A stretch of 64,000 nt of DNA from an uncultured Adlercreutzia sp. (GCA_910589165.1 CAJUSP010000006.1:1-64000); one strand, 5' to 3'; shown: positions 24,753-34,331, counted from the stretch's first letter. Notes: generated from the sequence alone by a model not told the origin. A program made the numbers and translations.

Positions 24753-26990
24753 TTACTTGTTACCGCCTTGGTCGGAAGGCTTATCCTTCTGGTCATCCTT
24801 GGCTTTGGCGGCGGCATCGGAGGCGTCCTTGGCGGGAACCTTCGCGGTTTCCTTACCCTCGGCCACGCGCTTGCTCTGCTTGGCGGCGGCCTTGGCCTCC
24901 TTCACCTCGCGACGGGCGGCGGCCAGGTCGCTGTCGGCCTCAACCTGCTGCTCGAGCGCCTGGGCCTCGACAGCGTACTCGTCGGCCTTCTTGCGGGCCT
25001 CAGCCTCGGCGGCCTTGGCGGCCTCTTCGGCCGCGGCGGCACGCTTCGCATCGGCCACCGGGTCACGCGGCACGGTCTCAGCCGCTACCTCATCGGCGGG
25101 GGCGGCGGGCACCTCGGGATCCAGTCGCACCGGCTCAGTGCCCTCAACGGACTTGGCCTTCTTCAGGCCAGCCGTAGCAGCAGTGCCGATGCCGGCCTTC
25201 TTGGAAATGATCACCGGCTGGCTCATGGGAATGGCCACAGCCGTGTTCGCTACACCGTTGGTCTTCACCGGATGGTTCATAGCTGCCGGGTCGTCGCCGG
25301 CCTCAAGGGACGGCGAAGACGGATGATGCTTGCCCGGCACATACTCGTCGGGAAGAACGATTTGCTCGTTAGGGTTCCACAGCTTCTTGATGGGCATGCC
25401 CATAGGGTTCTGGCCCTCGCTCATCAGCTCGGACGGCACGTTGGAAAGCACCTTGGCGGGCTTCTTCAAGCCCTCGAGCTGCCAGGTAAAGGGCGCGAAC
25501 ACGTTGTTGGGGTCAACCCAGTTGTGGCGCTTGGAGGCCTGGTACACACCGAAGCAAATGGCGAAGGTCACCAGGATGATGGCCAAGATGACCACCACGT
25601 AGGTCACCGGGCTGCCCACTTCCTCGGCCACCTGGGCCGGCGGGATGATGGCCAGCACGATGCCGAACACGCAGGCGAGCAGGCCCACGCCAGCAACAAC
25701 CCAAGCGCCAACCTTGCCGCCAGGCACCTTGAACAGACGCGGACGGTTCGGCTGATCGCGACGCAGCTTCAGGAACGACACGAACATGAGCACGTAGTAC
25801 ATCATGTACAGAATGGTGATGGCCTGCGTGATCAAGATAACGAAGCCCTCGATGTTAGGAATAAGGAAGCACAGGAAGGCAACAGCGGTCATGAAGCCCA
25901 TCTGCAGGTACATCAGGCGGCTCGGCATGCCGTGCTTGTTGTTGTTCTGCAGGATCTTCGGCAGGAAGCCGGAACGGCCGGCCTGGCCCAGCATGAAGGA
26001 AGGACCAGCCATGTTGGTGACCAGCGACGCCATGGAAGCGCCCAGGCCAACCCACACGAAGGCCACGTAAATCCAGGGGCAGCTGAAGCACTCGCCCAGA
26101 ATCTTATAGGTCTGATACAGGCCGTAGACCAGGTTCATGTCGGCCTTCGGCGTCACAATAGCGATGCAGACGGTACCGGCGATGAACATGATCAGCGTCA
26201 GGATCATAGCGATGAAGATGGACAGCGGGAATTCCTTCTGGGGCTTCTTCAGCTGCTTGATGTGGGCCGCGTTCATGTCGATACCCGCGAAGCTGAAGAA
26301 CACGCCGGCAGCCAGGGCCAGGTTCGTCAGGCTGAAGCCGCTCGCGAAGGGGTTGAAAGCCTCAGGCGTCGGCGTCACGTTGGACACGTTGCCCTGGGCC
26401 AGCCACACCACGGTCATGATGACGATGAAGGCCAGTGGAATGAACGTGCCGATAATCACGCCGTACTTGGTGATACGGGCGAAGGCCTTCACGCCCTTGG
26501 TGGCCATGAAGGTCAGGCCCCAGTAGTAGGCCAACCACGCGAGAATGATGAAGAACTGGTTCTCGGGGTGATTCATGAAGTTGACGGCCCAGTCCCAATC
26601 GGGCGTGTAGAAGCCGATGGTGGCGGAAGCGGAAGCCACGCCGGAGCCGAAGTTAATAGAGGTTTGGAACCACAGGATCAGCAGGCAAGTGAAGGCCAAG
26701 CCAGGCCCCATTGCCTCGCCGACCCAGCGGAAGATGCCGCCGCGCTGACCCCAGCCAGAAGCCAGCTCGGCCGCCACCAAACCAGTGGGCAGGAAAAACA
26801 CGATTGCGCCGATGATGAAGAGTGTAACGGAAGAAAGCCCGTAGTACGCTTGCTGGACATCGTTGGCGACACTGCCGATGATCGTAACGTTCATCATAAC
26901 CAGTGCCATCAAGCTGATGTACGTGCCACTGTTTACTTTCGCCGCACCCTTCCCCGACGTTTTCGCAGGAGAGGATGCAGATGCGCTCAT
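24753..26990 (-). CDS. APC-type amino-acid permease with long charged C-terminal tail
   Basis: 745 residues. The first ~500 are a twelve-helix APC transporter of the glutamate/GABA antiporter type (GIFRWVGEAMGPGLAF, FSFAGIDMNAAHIKQLKKPQKEFP, GRSGFLPKILQNNNKHGMPS). The last ~230 residues are cytoplasmic: a proline-containing linker, then a long Ala/Glu/Lys-rich predicted coiled coil (from about residue 640) ending in DQGGNK. Such a tail is unusual for the family and could bind a partner or the envelope. AGGGGA lies upstream. It is co-directional with the neighbouring permease and peptidases. Confidence 0.88.
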   Translation of the reverse strand: MSASASSPAKTSGKGAAKVNSGTYISLMALVMMNVTIIGSVANDVQQAYYGLSSVTLFIIGAIVFFLPTGLVAAELASGWGQRGGIFRWVGEAMGPGLAFTCLLILWFQTSINFGSGVASASATIGFYTPDWDWAVNFMNHPENQFFIILAWLAYYWGLTFMATKGVKAFARITKYGVIIGTFIPLAFIVIMTVVWLAQGNVSNVTPTPEAFNPFASGFSLTNLALAAGVFFSFAGIDMNAAHIKQLKKPQKEFPLSIFIAMILTLIMFIAGTVCIAIVTPKADMNLVYGLYQTYKILGECFSCPWIYVAFVWVGLGASMASLVTNMAGPSFMLGQAGRSGFLPKILQNNNKHGMPSRLMYLQMGFMTAVAFLCFLIPNIEGFVILITQAITILYMMYYVLMFVSFLKLRRDQPNRPRLFKVPGGKVGAWVVAGVGLLACVFGIVLAIIPPAQVAEEVGSPVTYVVVILAIILVTFAICFGVYQASKRHNWVDPNNVFAPFTWQLEGLKKPAKVLSNVPSELMSEGQNPMGMPIKKLWNPNEQIVLPDEYVPGKHHPSSPSLEAGDDPAAMNHPVKTNGVANTAVAIPMSQPVIISKKAGIGTAATAGLKKAKSVEGTEPVRLDPEVPAAPADEVAAETVPRDPVADAKRAAAAEEAAKAAEAEARKKADEYAVEAQALEQQVEADSDLAAARREVKEAKAAAKQSKRVAEGKETAKVPAKDASDAAAKAKDDQKDKPSDQGGNK

Positions 26991-27095
26991 GATAGTCCCC
27001 TATCGGGTAGGGCCCCAGGGCCAGGCCAGCTTGGACGCCGGGCCCTGGGGCAAATGGTTAGTCGTTGCGGACCGCGCCGGCCCGCGGGTTGCGCG

Positions 27096-28445
27096 TTAGG
27101 CGGAAACCGGGTTGAAGGTCGCCCAGAACGGCCACACGATGGGCTCGCCGGAAAGGGCCTTCTGCTGCTCGGCGGTCATGAACTTCTTGTTGATGGCCAC
27201 CTCGTAGACGAAGTTGTCGAACCACTCGTCACCGCAGACGAAGTACCCGTTGTTGCCGGTCTTCTTGCCGCCGTTCTCGGTGCCCCAAGAGTTCTCGATC
27301 TTCCACTTCGTGGGCTTGCCGTCCTTGTCAAGGTCGACGCCGGCAATGACCATGGCGTGGGTCGGCAGGCTCTCGCGCATGGCGTAGCGCTCGGCCTTGT
27401 TCATGGTGAACTTGATGCCGAACATGGCCTCGAGGTCGTACAGATCCATGTCCATGACGCCCTTCATGCGGTCGCAATGCTGCAGCACGTCGCAGCCGAA
27501 CCACACCGGCTCGCCGGCCTTCAGCTGAGCGATGACCATCTGCTTGAGGTCGTCCATCTCAACGTTGAGGTACAGGTTCTCGCGCTCGGGAATCTGGTCG
27601 GAGTCCTCGATGGTGTAGGTGCGGCCATAGGGGTTCTCGTCGCCGGGCACGTTGATGACGCCGATGTAGTCGTCCAAATCGAGCCCCACGTACTTCTTGT
27701 AGAACTCAAGCGGCGTGAGGTCGTAATCGGCGTGGTAGTTGCCCTTCTTGTCCTCGTACTGGAAGTCGAACTTCTGCACGGGCTCGCCGAAGCACACGGC
27801 CAAAATGCGGTACACCTCGTTCAGCATCTCTTCCTGAACGGCCTCGGTGTCCTTGCCCTCGCGAGCCATGGTGCGCAGCTTCAGCGCATCCTGGCGCAGC
27901 AGGTGCGAGAGCACGGTGTTCACCTCGGAGGTGTTGTTGGTGCAGTGGGTCTCGCTCATGGCGGAGTGCGGCACCACGCCGTATTTCTTCACCAGCGCGG
28001 CCACCATGTCCCAATCGCCGCCATCCTGCATCGGCGACTGAATGAGCCAGGTTACCTCGCGGTCGTTCAGATCCTTGTCGGCGGTTTCCACGATGTGCTT
28101 CATGAACCAGGCCGCACGCTCCAGCTTGTTGTAGAAGGCCAGGTAGGCCTGGGAAAGCTCGAAGGTGCCGTGAGGCAGGTCGAGCTCCTTCTCAATGCGG
28201 AAGCGCAGGGTGTTCAGGCACGCGAACATCCAGCAACGACCGCTCATCAGCTGGTTGGCGACGGCTTCCTTGTCCACATCGATGGAGAAGGCGAAGTTCG
28301 CCGGCGAGAGACGCTTGAGCACTTCAACGTCCTCAGCAGATTTCAGAATACCGTTAACGGTAACGGCCTTCTGAGCCACCTGCTGAGTTTCGCACTTCTT
28401 GAAGTTCTCGTGCATCTTCTCAATTTGCTCTTTTGAGATCTTCAT
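27096..28445 (-). CDS. pepC: C1-family aminopeptidase (PepC / bleomycin hydrolase)
   Basis: 449 residues, as expected. The catalytic Cys is in SGRCWMFACLN (Cys 71); the His is in LPTHAMVIAGV and the Asn in IENSWG near the C-terminus. PepC forms hexameric barrels that trim N-terminal residues from peptides in the cytoplasm. AGGAG precedes the ATG. It lies between the APC permeases and a C45-type hydrolase on the same strand, so peptide use is the likely theme of this cluster. Confidence 0.92.
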   Translation of the reverse strand: MKISKEQIEKMHENFKKCETQQVAQKAVTVNGILKSAEDVEVLKRLSPANFAFSIDVDKEAVANQLMSGRCWMFACLNTLRFRIEKELDLPHGTFELSQAYLAFYNKLERAAWFMKHIVETADKDLNDREVTWLIQSPMQDGGDWDMVAALVKKYGVVPHSAMSETHCTNNTSEVNTVLSHLLRQDALKLRTMAREGKDTEAVQEEMLNEVYRILAVCFGEPVQKFDFQYEDKKGNYHADYDLTPLEFYKKYVGLDLDDYIGVINVPGDENPYGRTYTIEDSDQIPERENLYLNVEMDDLKQMVIAQLKAGEPVWFGCDVLQHCDRMKGVMDMDLYDLEAMFGIKFTMNKAERYAMRESLPTHAMVIAGVDLDKDGKPTKWKIENSWGTENGGKKTGNNGYFVCGDEWFDNFVYEVAINKKFMTAEQQKALSGEPIVWPFWATFNPVSA

Positions 28446-28553
28446 TTTCTATGGCTCCTGTTCTTAGAAAATCGTGACGGATACAACATCTATCTGGAAA
28501 GGGCTGGACGCTTCTGCCTTCAGCGGAATGCGGGGCGCGCAACCCGAATTCCC

Positions 28554-29912
28554 TTAGTCGAACAGCGTCCAGGGCTGGGTGGGACGGTCGTACAGGTAGC
28601 CGTCCATCCACTTCCACAGCGGGTGCTGCTCCATGAACTCCTTGGCGTTGAACTCCACGCCGTCGGCGCGGCCGTAGCGGCCCCACATGCGCATGTGCTC
28701 CATGTCGTCGGGGCCTGCCGCCTTCGCGTCGCAGGAACCGGCCGGGTAGAACGGGATGTTCCACACGGCGTCCGGGTCGTCGGCGTAGTACTGCGGATCC
28801 TGGTCGTAGTGGGCGCAGATGCAGCGAGACGAGGGGTTGTTGTAGCCCAGGTACACGTCGAAGGTGTCGGCCAGCATGAGCTTGGCGCGCTCGACGTCGA
28901 TGGAACCGTAGTACTTGTCGATAAGCTCCATCCAGCGCTGGCGGCGGGCACCGGTCTGCTGGCGCGGGTCGTTGAATCCGTTGTCCTTGCACTCCAGGTT
29001 GCGGATGCGCGGGTCGAACACCGCGTTGCAGCCGAAGAAGGCGCCGTTGGTCTTCTTCTCAAGCGCCTGGTACTCCAGGCCCTGCTCGTAGCGGGCAATC
29101 TCGCCGGTGTTCTTGTCGGCGATGAGCCAGGCGTTGGCATAGCCGCCGTTGTTGCCCTTATTCAGGCGTTCGACGAACTCGTCGATGGTGCTGGCGAACT
29201 GCACGGCATCGCGGATGCGCACCCACTCGGGCATGCCTTCCTCGCTATACTTGTCGAAGCCGGCCAGGGTGGTCTCGGTGACAGACAGACCCGAGGAGAT
29301 AACGTAGAAGTCGGTCATGGAAGCCAGCATGCACGGGCCCGAGGCCTGCATGACGAAGTCGTAGCCCTCGTCAGGCTTCACGTGCTTGCACACGTTGAAG
29401 TACTGGCCGCTCCAGAACTCGTCGAAGCTCTGGTGGGCGATAACCGGCTTGCCGTCCGGGGTCGCGTCGCCCGTGGCGCAGATAGCCGAGCAGTGCTCCT
29501 TGCGGTGCGTCTTCATCTGCGGGCGGTTCATGATCTTCGGGGCGTTCACCGGCCACCAGTACCCGGTCATTTCCATGTAGTCATTCCAAGCAATAACATC
29601 ATCGACAGATGCCTCGACGCCTGCGGCAGTCAGGCCGTCGGCCATGCCCTGCAGCTCCTGCATATAGCGCTCGGGAATAACATCCTTGTGCAAGCGGATG
29701 GACTGCTCGGCGAACCAGGAGTACTCCTTGCCGTAAGTCTCGTAGGTCATGTAGGCGAACACACGCTGAGCATCGGCCCACTGGTCGGCCAGAAGGTAGC
29801 CCTCCTGGAAGCCGCACTCGTAGGGGGTGCCCTTTACCTTGATATGGTTCCAGCCGTTGATCTTCTGCAGCTGCGCGTGGTCGACCATCGTTTGCTGTTC
29901 TTGGGTGAGCAT
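28554..29912 (-). CDS. C45-type autoproteolytic acyltransferase/hydrolase
   Basis: 452 residues. The probable Ntn nucleophile is Cys 141 in EHCSAICATGDATPDGKPVIAHQSFDEF, which matches the C45 / phospholipase-B-like family; processing there would release the mature N-terminus. Further family blocks are YANAWLIADKNTGEIARYEQG and CICAHYDQDPQYY. There is no signal peptide, so it is probably cytoplasmic. Substrate could be a peptide, acyl amino acid or bile-acid-like amide; not readable. The start at 29912 has AAAGGAG. It heads the minus-strand cluster C45, PepC, APC, APC. Confidence 0.82.
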   Translation of the reverse strand: MLTQEQQTMVDHAQLQKINGWNHIKVKGTPYECGFQEGYLLADQWADAQRVFAYMTYETYGKEYSWFAEQSIRLHKDVIPERYMQELQGMADGLTAAGVEASVDDVIAWNDYMEMTGYWWPVNAPKIMNRPQMKTHRKEHCSAICATGDATPDGKPVIAHQSFDEFWSGQYFNVCKHVKPDEGYDFVMQASGPCMLASMTDFYVISSGLSVTETTLAGFDKYSEEGMPEWVRIRDAVQFASTIDEFVERLNKGNNGGYANAWLIADKNTGEIARYEQGLEYQALEKKTNGAFFGCNAVFDPRIRNLECKDNGFNDPRQQTGARRQRWMELIDKYYGSIDVERAKLMLADTFDVYLGYNNPSSRCICAHYDQDPQYYADDPDAVWNIPFYPAGSCDAKAAGPDDMEHMRMWGRYGRADGVEFNAKEFMEQHPLWKWMDGYLYDRPTQPWTLFD

Positions 29913-30239
29913 CTGATGGCTCCTTTCCTTGGACGCCGGAATCACGCCGGCGCGCGCGCCTTCCGGGGTGGCACGGGTTGGGAGCCTCTGCCGCAATCAA
30001 CCATTCATCAACGGCATAACGCGAGGTAGAACCAATGTCTTCCAGAAGAAATGTCCAAATTCAAAGTAGACCCCTCAGAAAGACATTGGGTGACATTGCA
30101 GGTTTTCGTTTTTTCGCCGTTACGGGTCGGTAGTCCGCGCGATTATCGAATCGCTAAACCATGATTCTCCTAGTCAGCATAGGAGTCTTGAGAAACTTAG
30201 GCACCGTACGCGACGTACGCGACCAGCTGGCAACTGCTC
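29913..30239. other. Gene-free stretch between C45 hydrolase and LuxR regulator
   Basis: No credible gene. It contains a small inverted repeat CTCCTA/TAGGAG with a 7-base loop (30167-30185) and the doubled word GTACGCGAC (30208-30224). It should hold the promoter of the C45-PepC-permease cluster; no clear -35/-10 pair was found. Confidence 0.5.
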
Positions 30240-31769
30240 TCAGCGCCCGACAAGCGCACTGCGCGTCGCATCAACCAAGCCAATCACTTCCTGTTTGCTG
30301 TGCACACCGAGTTTGGCATATACGTTGCGTACGTGCATCTTCACCGTGTTGCGCGACAGGACGAACTTCTCTTCCATGAAGGCCAGGTCGCGGCCTTGAG
30401 CCAGCTGCTCGAGCACTTCCGTCTCGCGCGGCGTGAGGCCATGCTCTTCAGCGAGAAGACGACAGGGAGCCGCCCAGTACTCCTGGCCAGCCAGCAAAGA
30501 ACCTTCCGACGGAACCCCAACCGACGTTGATGCAGATAGTGCATCGTCCGACCCGCCCGTGAGGGCGCCCCCTCCGGCGATAGGAACCTGGCGGGTGAAG
30601 GCAACGAGCATGACGATATATATGAACAGAATGACCAGGGGAGCTGCCTGTGCCAGCTCGGGGGATGCCTGGGCAAGGGCGCCCGCCCCAACGGCCACCA
30701 GCGTCCCCGCCGCATGACCGCATACCGCCGCGAGTCGTGCCGAGGCAGCCCTCAGCAGGGCAGAGCCCCCGGTGCGCACCAGCGAGAACGACACGATCCA
30801 GATGATAATCTCGAACAGGATGGTTCCGATGTCAGCCAAAGTCAGCGTCACCGTCGGAGCAACGAGGCTAATGAGGGGATCGAGGAGAAACGCCGCAGCT
30901 ACACATACTAAGGCAACCGCGAATAACGCCCGATCATCGAGGCGCGGCAGGCACCATGCCGTGAGACCCAACGCCACCAGCACAGCGGCTGACGCAACAG
31001 CACCCACAGCGTTGCCCGGCGAGGCCCCCGAGCGCAAGTAACCCAGCATAAGAGCCGTTGCAGCCAAGCACAACAGCACCTTGGCCGTGCGCCCGGCCGG
31101 GGAGGCGGAAGCCACTTCGCGTGCAGAGGTGCCAGTCGGAACACCCACAGCAACCTCAGAGTGCGCCGCGTCGAATGCGTCCCTGCTGTCCTTTCCCAAT
31201 AAGGCAGCCGCAAGGAGACACCCCGCCAGCTGACAGACTGCCCCAAACGTCAGCGCGAGTACGCCCGCAAAGGGTGCCAAGTCAAAGAGGGCCCGCAAAC
31301 CACATTCGCCAAGGAAAGCGATGCCCATGGCCACCGCGGCTGCCTTCGAGGCCCGTGCCGCATCAAGCCGCGCGAACAAAAACAGGGCGGCAATGCTCAA
31401 CGGCGGCCCGACACTCTTAATAAGGAAGGCGATACCCATGGCCGCAGCGCCGGCGGGAGACGGGATCACCGCCAGGGCACAAGCGCCCACCAGAAGCGCT
31501 CCTGCTCCGTAGGCAAGTCCGCGGCGCAGCGCGCGACGCTCTCCGGCAAAGCGACGGGCCCCACGGGCCGCCACCGCGAAGCCGACAAAGGCAATGCCGT
31601 AGGCAACCAGCGACAGGCAGCGTACCGCCAAGTAACCGTGAGGCATCGCAGACAGGCTCAAAATCGCGCCATCGCACGTCCAAGCACCGAGAAACATAAG
31701 AATGAGGCAGACGGAACTCAGGGCCACGCGCGCATCTAGGCGCGGCTCCGACGATGCCATGCCAGCCAC
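30240..31769 (-). CDS. LuxR-family regulator with multi-spanning membrane N-terminus
   Basis: About 509 residues. Twelve or so hydrophobic segments fill the first ~400 residues. A linker leads to a C-terminal GerE/LuxR helix-turn-helix (LTPRETEVLEQLAQGRDLAFMEEKFVLSRNTVKMHVRNVYAKLGV). This architecture is abundant in Eggerthellaceae, usually beside a respiratory-type reductase, and is thought to sense a substrate at the membrane. I chose the GTG at 31769, 6 bases after GAGGGG, over an ATG 9 bases later that is too far from it. It is divergent from the flavoprotein at 31993, its likely target. Confidence 0.9.
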   Translation of the reverse strand: MAGMASSEPRLDARVALSSVCLILMFLGAWTCDGAILSLSAMPHGYLAVRCLSLVAYGIAFVGFAVAARGARRFAGERRALRRGLAYGAGALLVGACALAVIPSPAGAAAMGIAFLIKSVGPPLSIAALFLFARLDAARASKAAAVAMGIAFLGECGLRALFDLAPFAGVLALTFGAVCQLAGCLLAAALLGKDSRDAFDAAHSEVAVGVPTGTSAREVASASPAGRTAKVLLCLAATALMLGYLRSGASPGNAVGAVASAAVLVALGLTAWCLPRLDDRALFAVALVCVAAAFLLDPLISLVAPTVTLTLADIGTILFEIIIWIVSFSLVRTGGSALLRAASARLAAVCGHAAGTLVAVGAGALAQASPELAQAAPLVILFIYIVMLVAFTRQVPIAGGGALTGGSDDALSASTSVGVPSEGSLLAGQEYWAAPCRLLAEEHGLTPRETEVLEQLAQGRDLAFMEEKFVLSRNTVKMHVRNVYAKLGVHSKQEVIGLVDATRSALVGR

Positions 31770-31834
31770 AGTATTCCCCTCCCTCACGCGGATAATCGCA
31801 TTGAAAGCCCAGTATAGATCATTCTTCGGCATTA

Positions 31835-31897
31835 CACACCCAAATGGGGTGTGCTCCGCATTCGCCCGCAAAACACCCAAGGTGGGCGTGGGTGTTT
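31835..31897. promoter_or_regulatory. Two ACACCC...GGGTGT inverted repeats between LuxR and flavoprotein genes
   Basis: CACACCC/GGGTGTG (31835-31853, short spacer) and AAACACCC/GGGTGTTT (31871-31897, 11-base spacer). Their centres are about 40 bp apart, close to four helical turns, in the divergent intergenic region. Good candidates for the binding sites of the adjacent LuxR-type protein. Confidence 0.6.
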
Positions 31898-31992
31898 CGG
31901 CTGTCGATCGTTAAGGTGAAAGCCGCTCGCAGCCGATGCGGGAAAGCTGGCGCACTAGGGAGGGCCAGCGTCAACCAACAGGAGGAGAAACT

Positions 31993-33510
31993 ATGCAGAC
32001 GTTCGGAAACCACACGAGCCGCACGAACCAGCCCGAGGCCACGCCGGCGCTCACGCGCCGCAGCTTTGTGATGGGCGCAGGTGCCCTGGGCGCGTTCGCC
32101 ATGCTCGGGGGCCTGGGGCTCACGGGCTGCGCCCCGACCACTCAAACCGCTGACACGGGAGAGGAGGGCGAAGCGGAGTCCTTCGACGCCATCATCGTCG
32201 GCACGGGCGGCGCCGGTCTCTCTGCGGCCATCGCAGCCTACGACAAGGGCCTCAGCAACATCGTCATTCTTGAGAAAATGGCCGTCAACGGCGGCAACAC
32301 CAATTTCTCTTCCTCGGGAATGAACGCCTCCGAAACGAAGTTCCAGAAGGAGCAGGGCATCGAAGACAGCAACGACCTGTTTGCCCAAGAGACCCTCGAC
32401 GGAGGCCACAACACCGGCGATGAGGAGCTCGTGAAGTTCATGTGCGACAACTCCGCCGGCGCCATCGACTGGCTCGACAGCCTGGGCATCAAGCTGGACA
32501 ACATCACGCTGACCGGCGGCATGTCCGTCACCCGCTGCCACCGTCCCACCGACGGCTCGGCTGTGGGCCTCACCCTCGTTCCCGGCCTGGTAGCTGCCGT
32601 CAACGAGCGCAATATCCCCATCCGCATGAGCTGCGAGGCCACCGAGCTTGTGAAAGACGGCGACGCCGTGGTCGGCATCAAGGTGAAGGAAGGCGGCAAG
32701 GCCAAGACACTGAACGCCCGCGCGGTCATTCTGGCCACGGGCGGCTTGGGCGCCAACCAGGAAATGGTCACGAAGTATCGCCCCGACCTAGCGGGATACG
32801 TGACCACCAACCAGCCGGGCGCTACGGGCGACGGCTACACCATGGCCGAGGCGGCCGGTGCCGAGCTGGTTCAGATGGACCAGATTCAGATTCACCCTAC
32901 CGTAGAGCAGGAGACCTCGACCCTGGTCGCTGAGGGCGTGCGCGGCGGCGGAGCCATTCTGGTGAACGCCGAGGGCAACCGCTTCTTCGACGAGATGTCT
33001 ACCCGCGACAAGGTGTCGGCGGCCGAGCAGGAGCAGCCGGGCGGCTTCGCCTGGTGCGTGTTCGACCAGCAGGTTTACGACAACAACAAGGCCATCGCCA
33101 AATATGACGCGGCCGGCATTGTGCAGACCGGCGCCGACGTGGCGGCCCTCGCCGAGGCCATCGAGGTGGATGCGGCAACCCTTCAGGCCACCATTGACGC
33201 CTACAACGCCATCACCACCGACGGTGCCACTGACGAATTCGGCCGCACCGAGGGCTGCATCGCCTTCACGCCGGGCGCCATGTACGCCATCAAGGTGGCG
33301 CCGGGCATCCACCATGCCATGGGCGGCATTCGCATCAACGCGAACAACGAGGCCCTCGACGCCAGCGGCAATCCCATCCCCGGCCTGTACGCGGCCGGCG
33401 AGGTGACCGGCGGCATTCACGGCAACAACCGCATTGGCGGCAATGCCGTGTGCGACATCGAGGTATTCGGCAAGAACGTCGGCGAAGTGGTGGCCGCCGC
33501 CTTGGCCTAA
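31993..33510 (+). CDS. Tat-exported fumarate-reductase-like flavoprotein (FAD-dependent)
   Basis: 505 residues. Twin-arginine signal TRRSFVMGAGALGAFAMLGG with the lipobox-like LTGC (Cys 46), so exported and possibly lipid-anchored. FAD-binding GTGGAGLSAAIA lies near 70-80 and the second FAD segment near 467-485. The fumarate-reductase-type catalytic residues appear conserved: His 301 (IQIHPT), Arg 317 (EGVRGGGA), His 440/441 (GIHHAMGG) and Arg 480 (GNNRIGGNA). There is no haem or FMN-binding domain, so an electron partner must be encoded elsewhere. The electron acceptor is likely an alpha,beta-unsaturated acid, inferred only. AGGAGG lies upstream. Probably controlled by the divergent LuxR protein. 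Confidence 0.9.
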   Translation: MQTFGNHTSRTNQPEATPALTRRSFVMGAGALGAFAMLGGLGLTGCAPTTQTADTGEEGEAESFDAIIVGTGGAGLSAAIAAYDKGLSNIVILEKMAVNGGNTNFSSSGMNASETKFQKEQGIEDSNDLFAQETLDGGHNTGDEELVKFMCDNSAGAIDWLDSLGIKLDNITLTGGMSVTRCHRPTDGSAVGLTLVPGLVAAVNERNIPIRMSCEATELVKDGDAVVGIKVKEGGKAKTLNARAVILATGGLGANQEMVTKYRPDLAGYVTTNQPGATGDGYTMAEAAGAELVQMDQIQIHPTVEQETSTLVAEGVRGGGAILVNAEGNRFFDEMSTRDKVSAAEQEQPGGFAWCVFDQQVYDNNKAIAKYDAAGIVQTGADVAALAEAIEVDAATLQATIDAYNAITTDGATDEFGRTEGCIAFTPGAMYAIKVAPGIHHAMGGIRINANNEALDASGNPIPGLYAAGEVTGGIHGNNRIGGNAVCDIEVFGKNVGEVVAAALA

Positions 33511-33600
33511 GCCACAGACGACGGGAGCACGCAAGCACGCGACCCATCCCCGACCAACACCCCGCCGAGGGGAACTCCCTCCCCTTCCCCTCCTTCGCAA

Positions 33601-33634
33601 AGAGAGGCTGCGACCCATGGGCCGCAGCCTCTCT
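33601..33634. terminator. Strong hairpin between flavoprotein and PIN toxin genes
   Basis: A perfect 12-bp stem (AGAGAGGCTGCG and its complement) with a 10-base loop lies about 90 bases after the flavoprotein stop and 29 bases beyond the stop of the convergent PIN gene. No T-run; likely a bidirectional end. Confidence 0.65.
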
Positions 33635-33662
33635 CAGTATTGCAAGGGTGCTGGACCCCGCC

Positions 33663-34073
33663 TTAAGCCAAACTCTCTTCGCCCCAAGATTCCAGCATGA
33701 GACCCTGCACGCGTTTGAACTCACGCGTATTGTTGGAAACGAGAACAGCACTGTTGGCCAACGCCGTTGCGGCAATAAGCAAGTCGTTGGGGCCGATCAT
33801 GCAACCGCGCTTTTTTAGATCGGCGCGCACGTTCGCATAGTGGGCCGCACAACGGGAGTCGAAGGGAAGCACCTGAAGCGGAGACAGAAGCGTCTCGACG
33901 CAAAAGCGACCCTCCTCGGGGTTGTTGCTGTTTGCCGCGCCGAAAAGCAACTCGGCCTCCACGATAGCGGGGACGCCGAACATATCGGGGCTCCCCTTGC
34001 GCATGTATTCCTGGGCCAGGGGAAGGCGACCACGCAGTATCTCGATGCACGTATCAGTGTCAAGCAGGTACAT
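33663..34073 (-). CDS. PIN-domain toxin (VapC type)
   Basis: 136 residues. PIN-fold acidic residues are seen in MYLLDTDTCIEIL (Asp 5), IVEAELLFGA (Glu near 40) and GPNDLLIAATAL (Asp near 96). Such toxins are Mg-dependent RNases, many acting on tRNA. GGAGGG lies 4 bases from the ATG, and the antitoxin stop codon is 9 bases upstream, so the pair is one operon. The antitoxin promoter region carries repeat operators. Confidence 0.88.
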   Translation of the reverse strand: MYLLDTDTCIEILRGRLPLAQEYMRKGSPDMFGVPAIVEAELLFGAANSNNPEEGRFCVETLLSPLQVLPFDSRCAAHYANVRADLKKRGCMIGPNDLLIAATALANSAVLVSNNTREFKRVQGLMLESWGEESLA

Positions 34074-34082
34074 TACGCCCTC

Positions 34083-34319
34083 CTACTCGAAGAGGACGAC
34101 ATCATCGAGCGGGACATCCACTTCTTCGGGCACAACAAAAGACGGATCCTTCAGGCACCCGTAAACCCGCTCCCAGTACCCCTCAGGCCAGCTGTCGGCG
34201 CGATCACTCTGGCGAATGAGGCCTGTTACGTACTTCGACATGGACTGATGAGACCGCGACGAACGGCTGCGAAGCAGTTCCATCGTCGGCTCGTCAAGAT
34301 AAAGCGACAGCTGCGGCAT
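34083..34319 (-). CDS. Ribbon-helix-helix antitoxin of the PIN toxin
   Basis: 78 residues. The N-terminal strand-helix-helix (PQLSLYLDEPTMELLRSRSS, then MSKYVTGLIRQSD) is the CopG/ribbon-helix-helix DNA-binding fold. The acidic C-terminus (VPEEVDVPLDDVVLFE) should bind and block the toxin. AAGGAGG lies before the ATG. It is transcribed ahead of the toxin from an AT-rich promoter with an inverted repeat (34332-34352) and direct repeats, typical of autoregulated toxin-antitoxin operons. Confidence 0.85.
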   Translation of the reverse strand: MPQLSLYLDEPTMELLRSRSSRSHQSMSKYVTGLIRQSDRADSWPEGYWERVYGCLKDPSFVVPEEVDVPLDDVVLFE

Positions 34320-34331
34320 GGCAAACCTCCT

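Noticed and set aside
24768..28436. A 1222-codon open frame on the plus strand
   Set aside because: It runs antisense through two transporters and a peptidase with clear motifs; its translation is rich in His, Arg and Gly with no domain and it has no ribosome site. It is a by-product of high GC.
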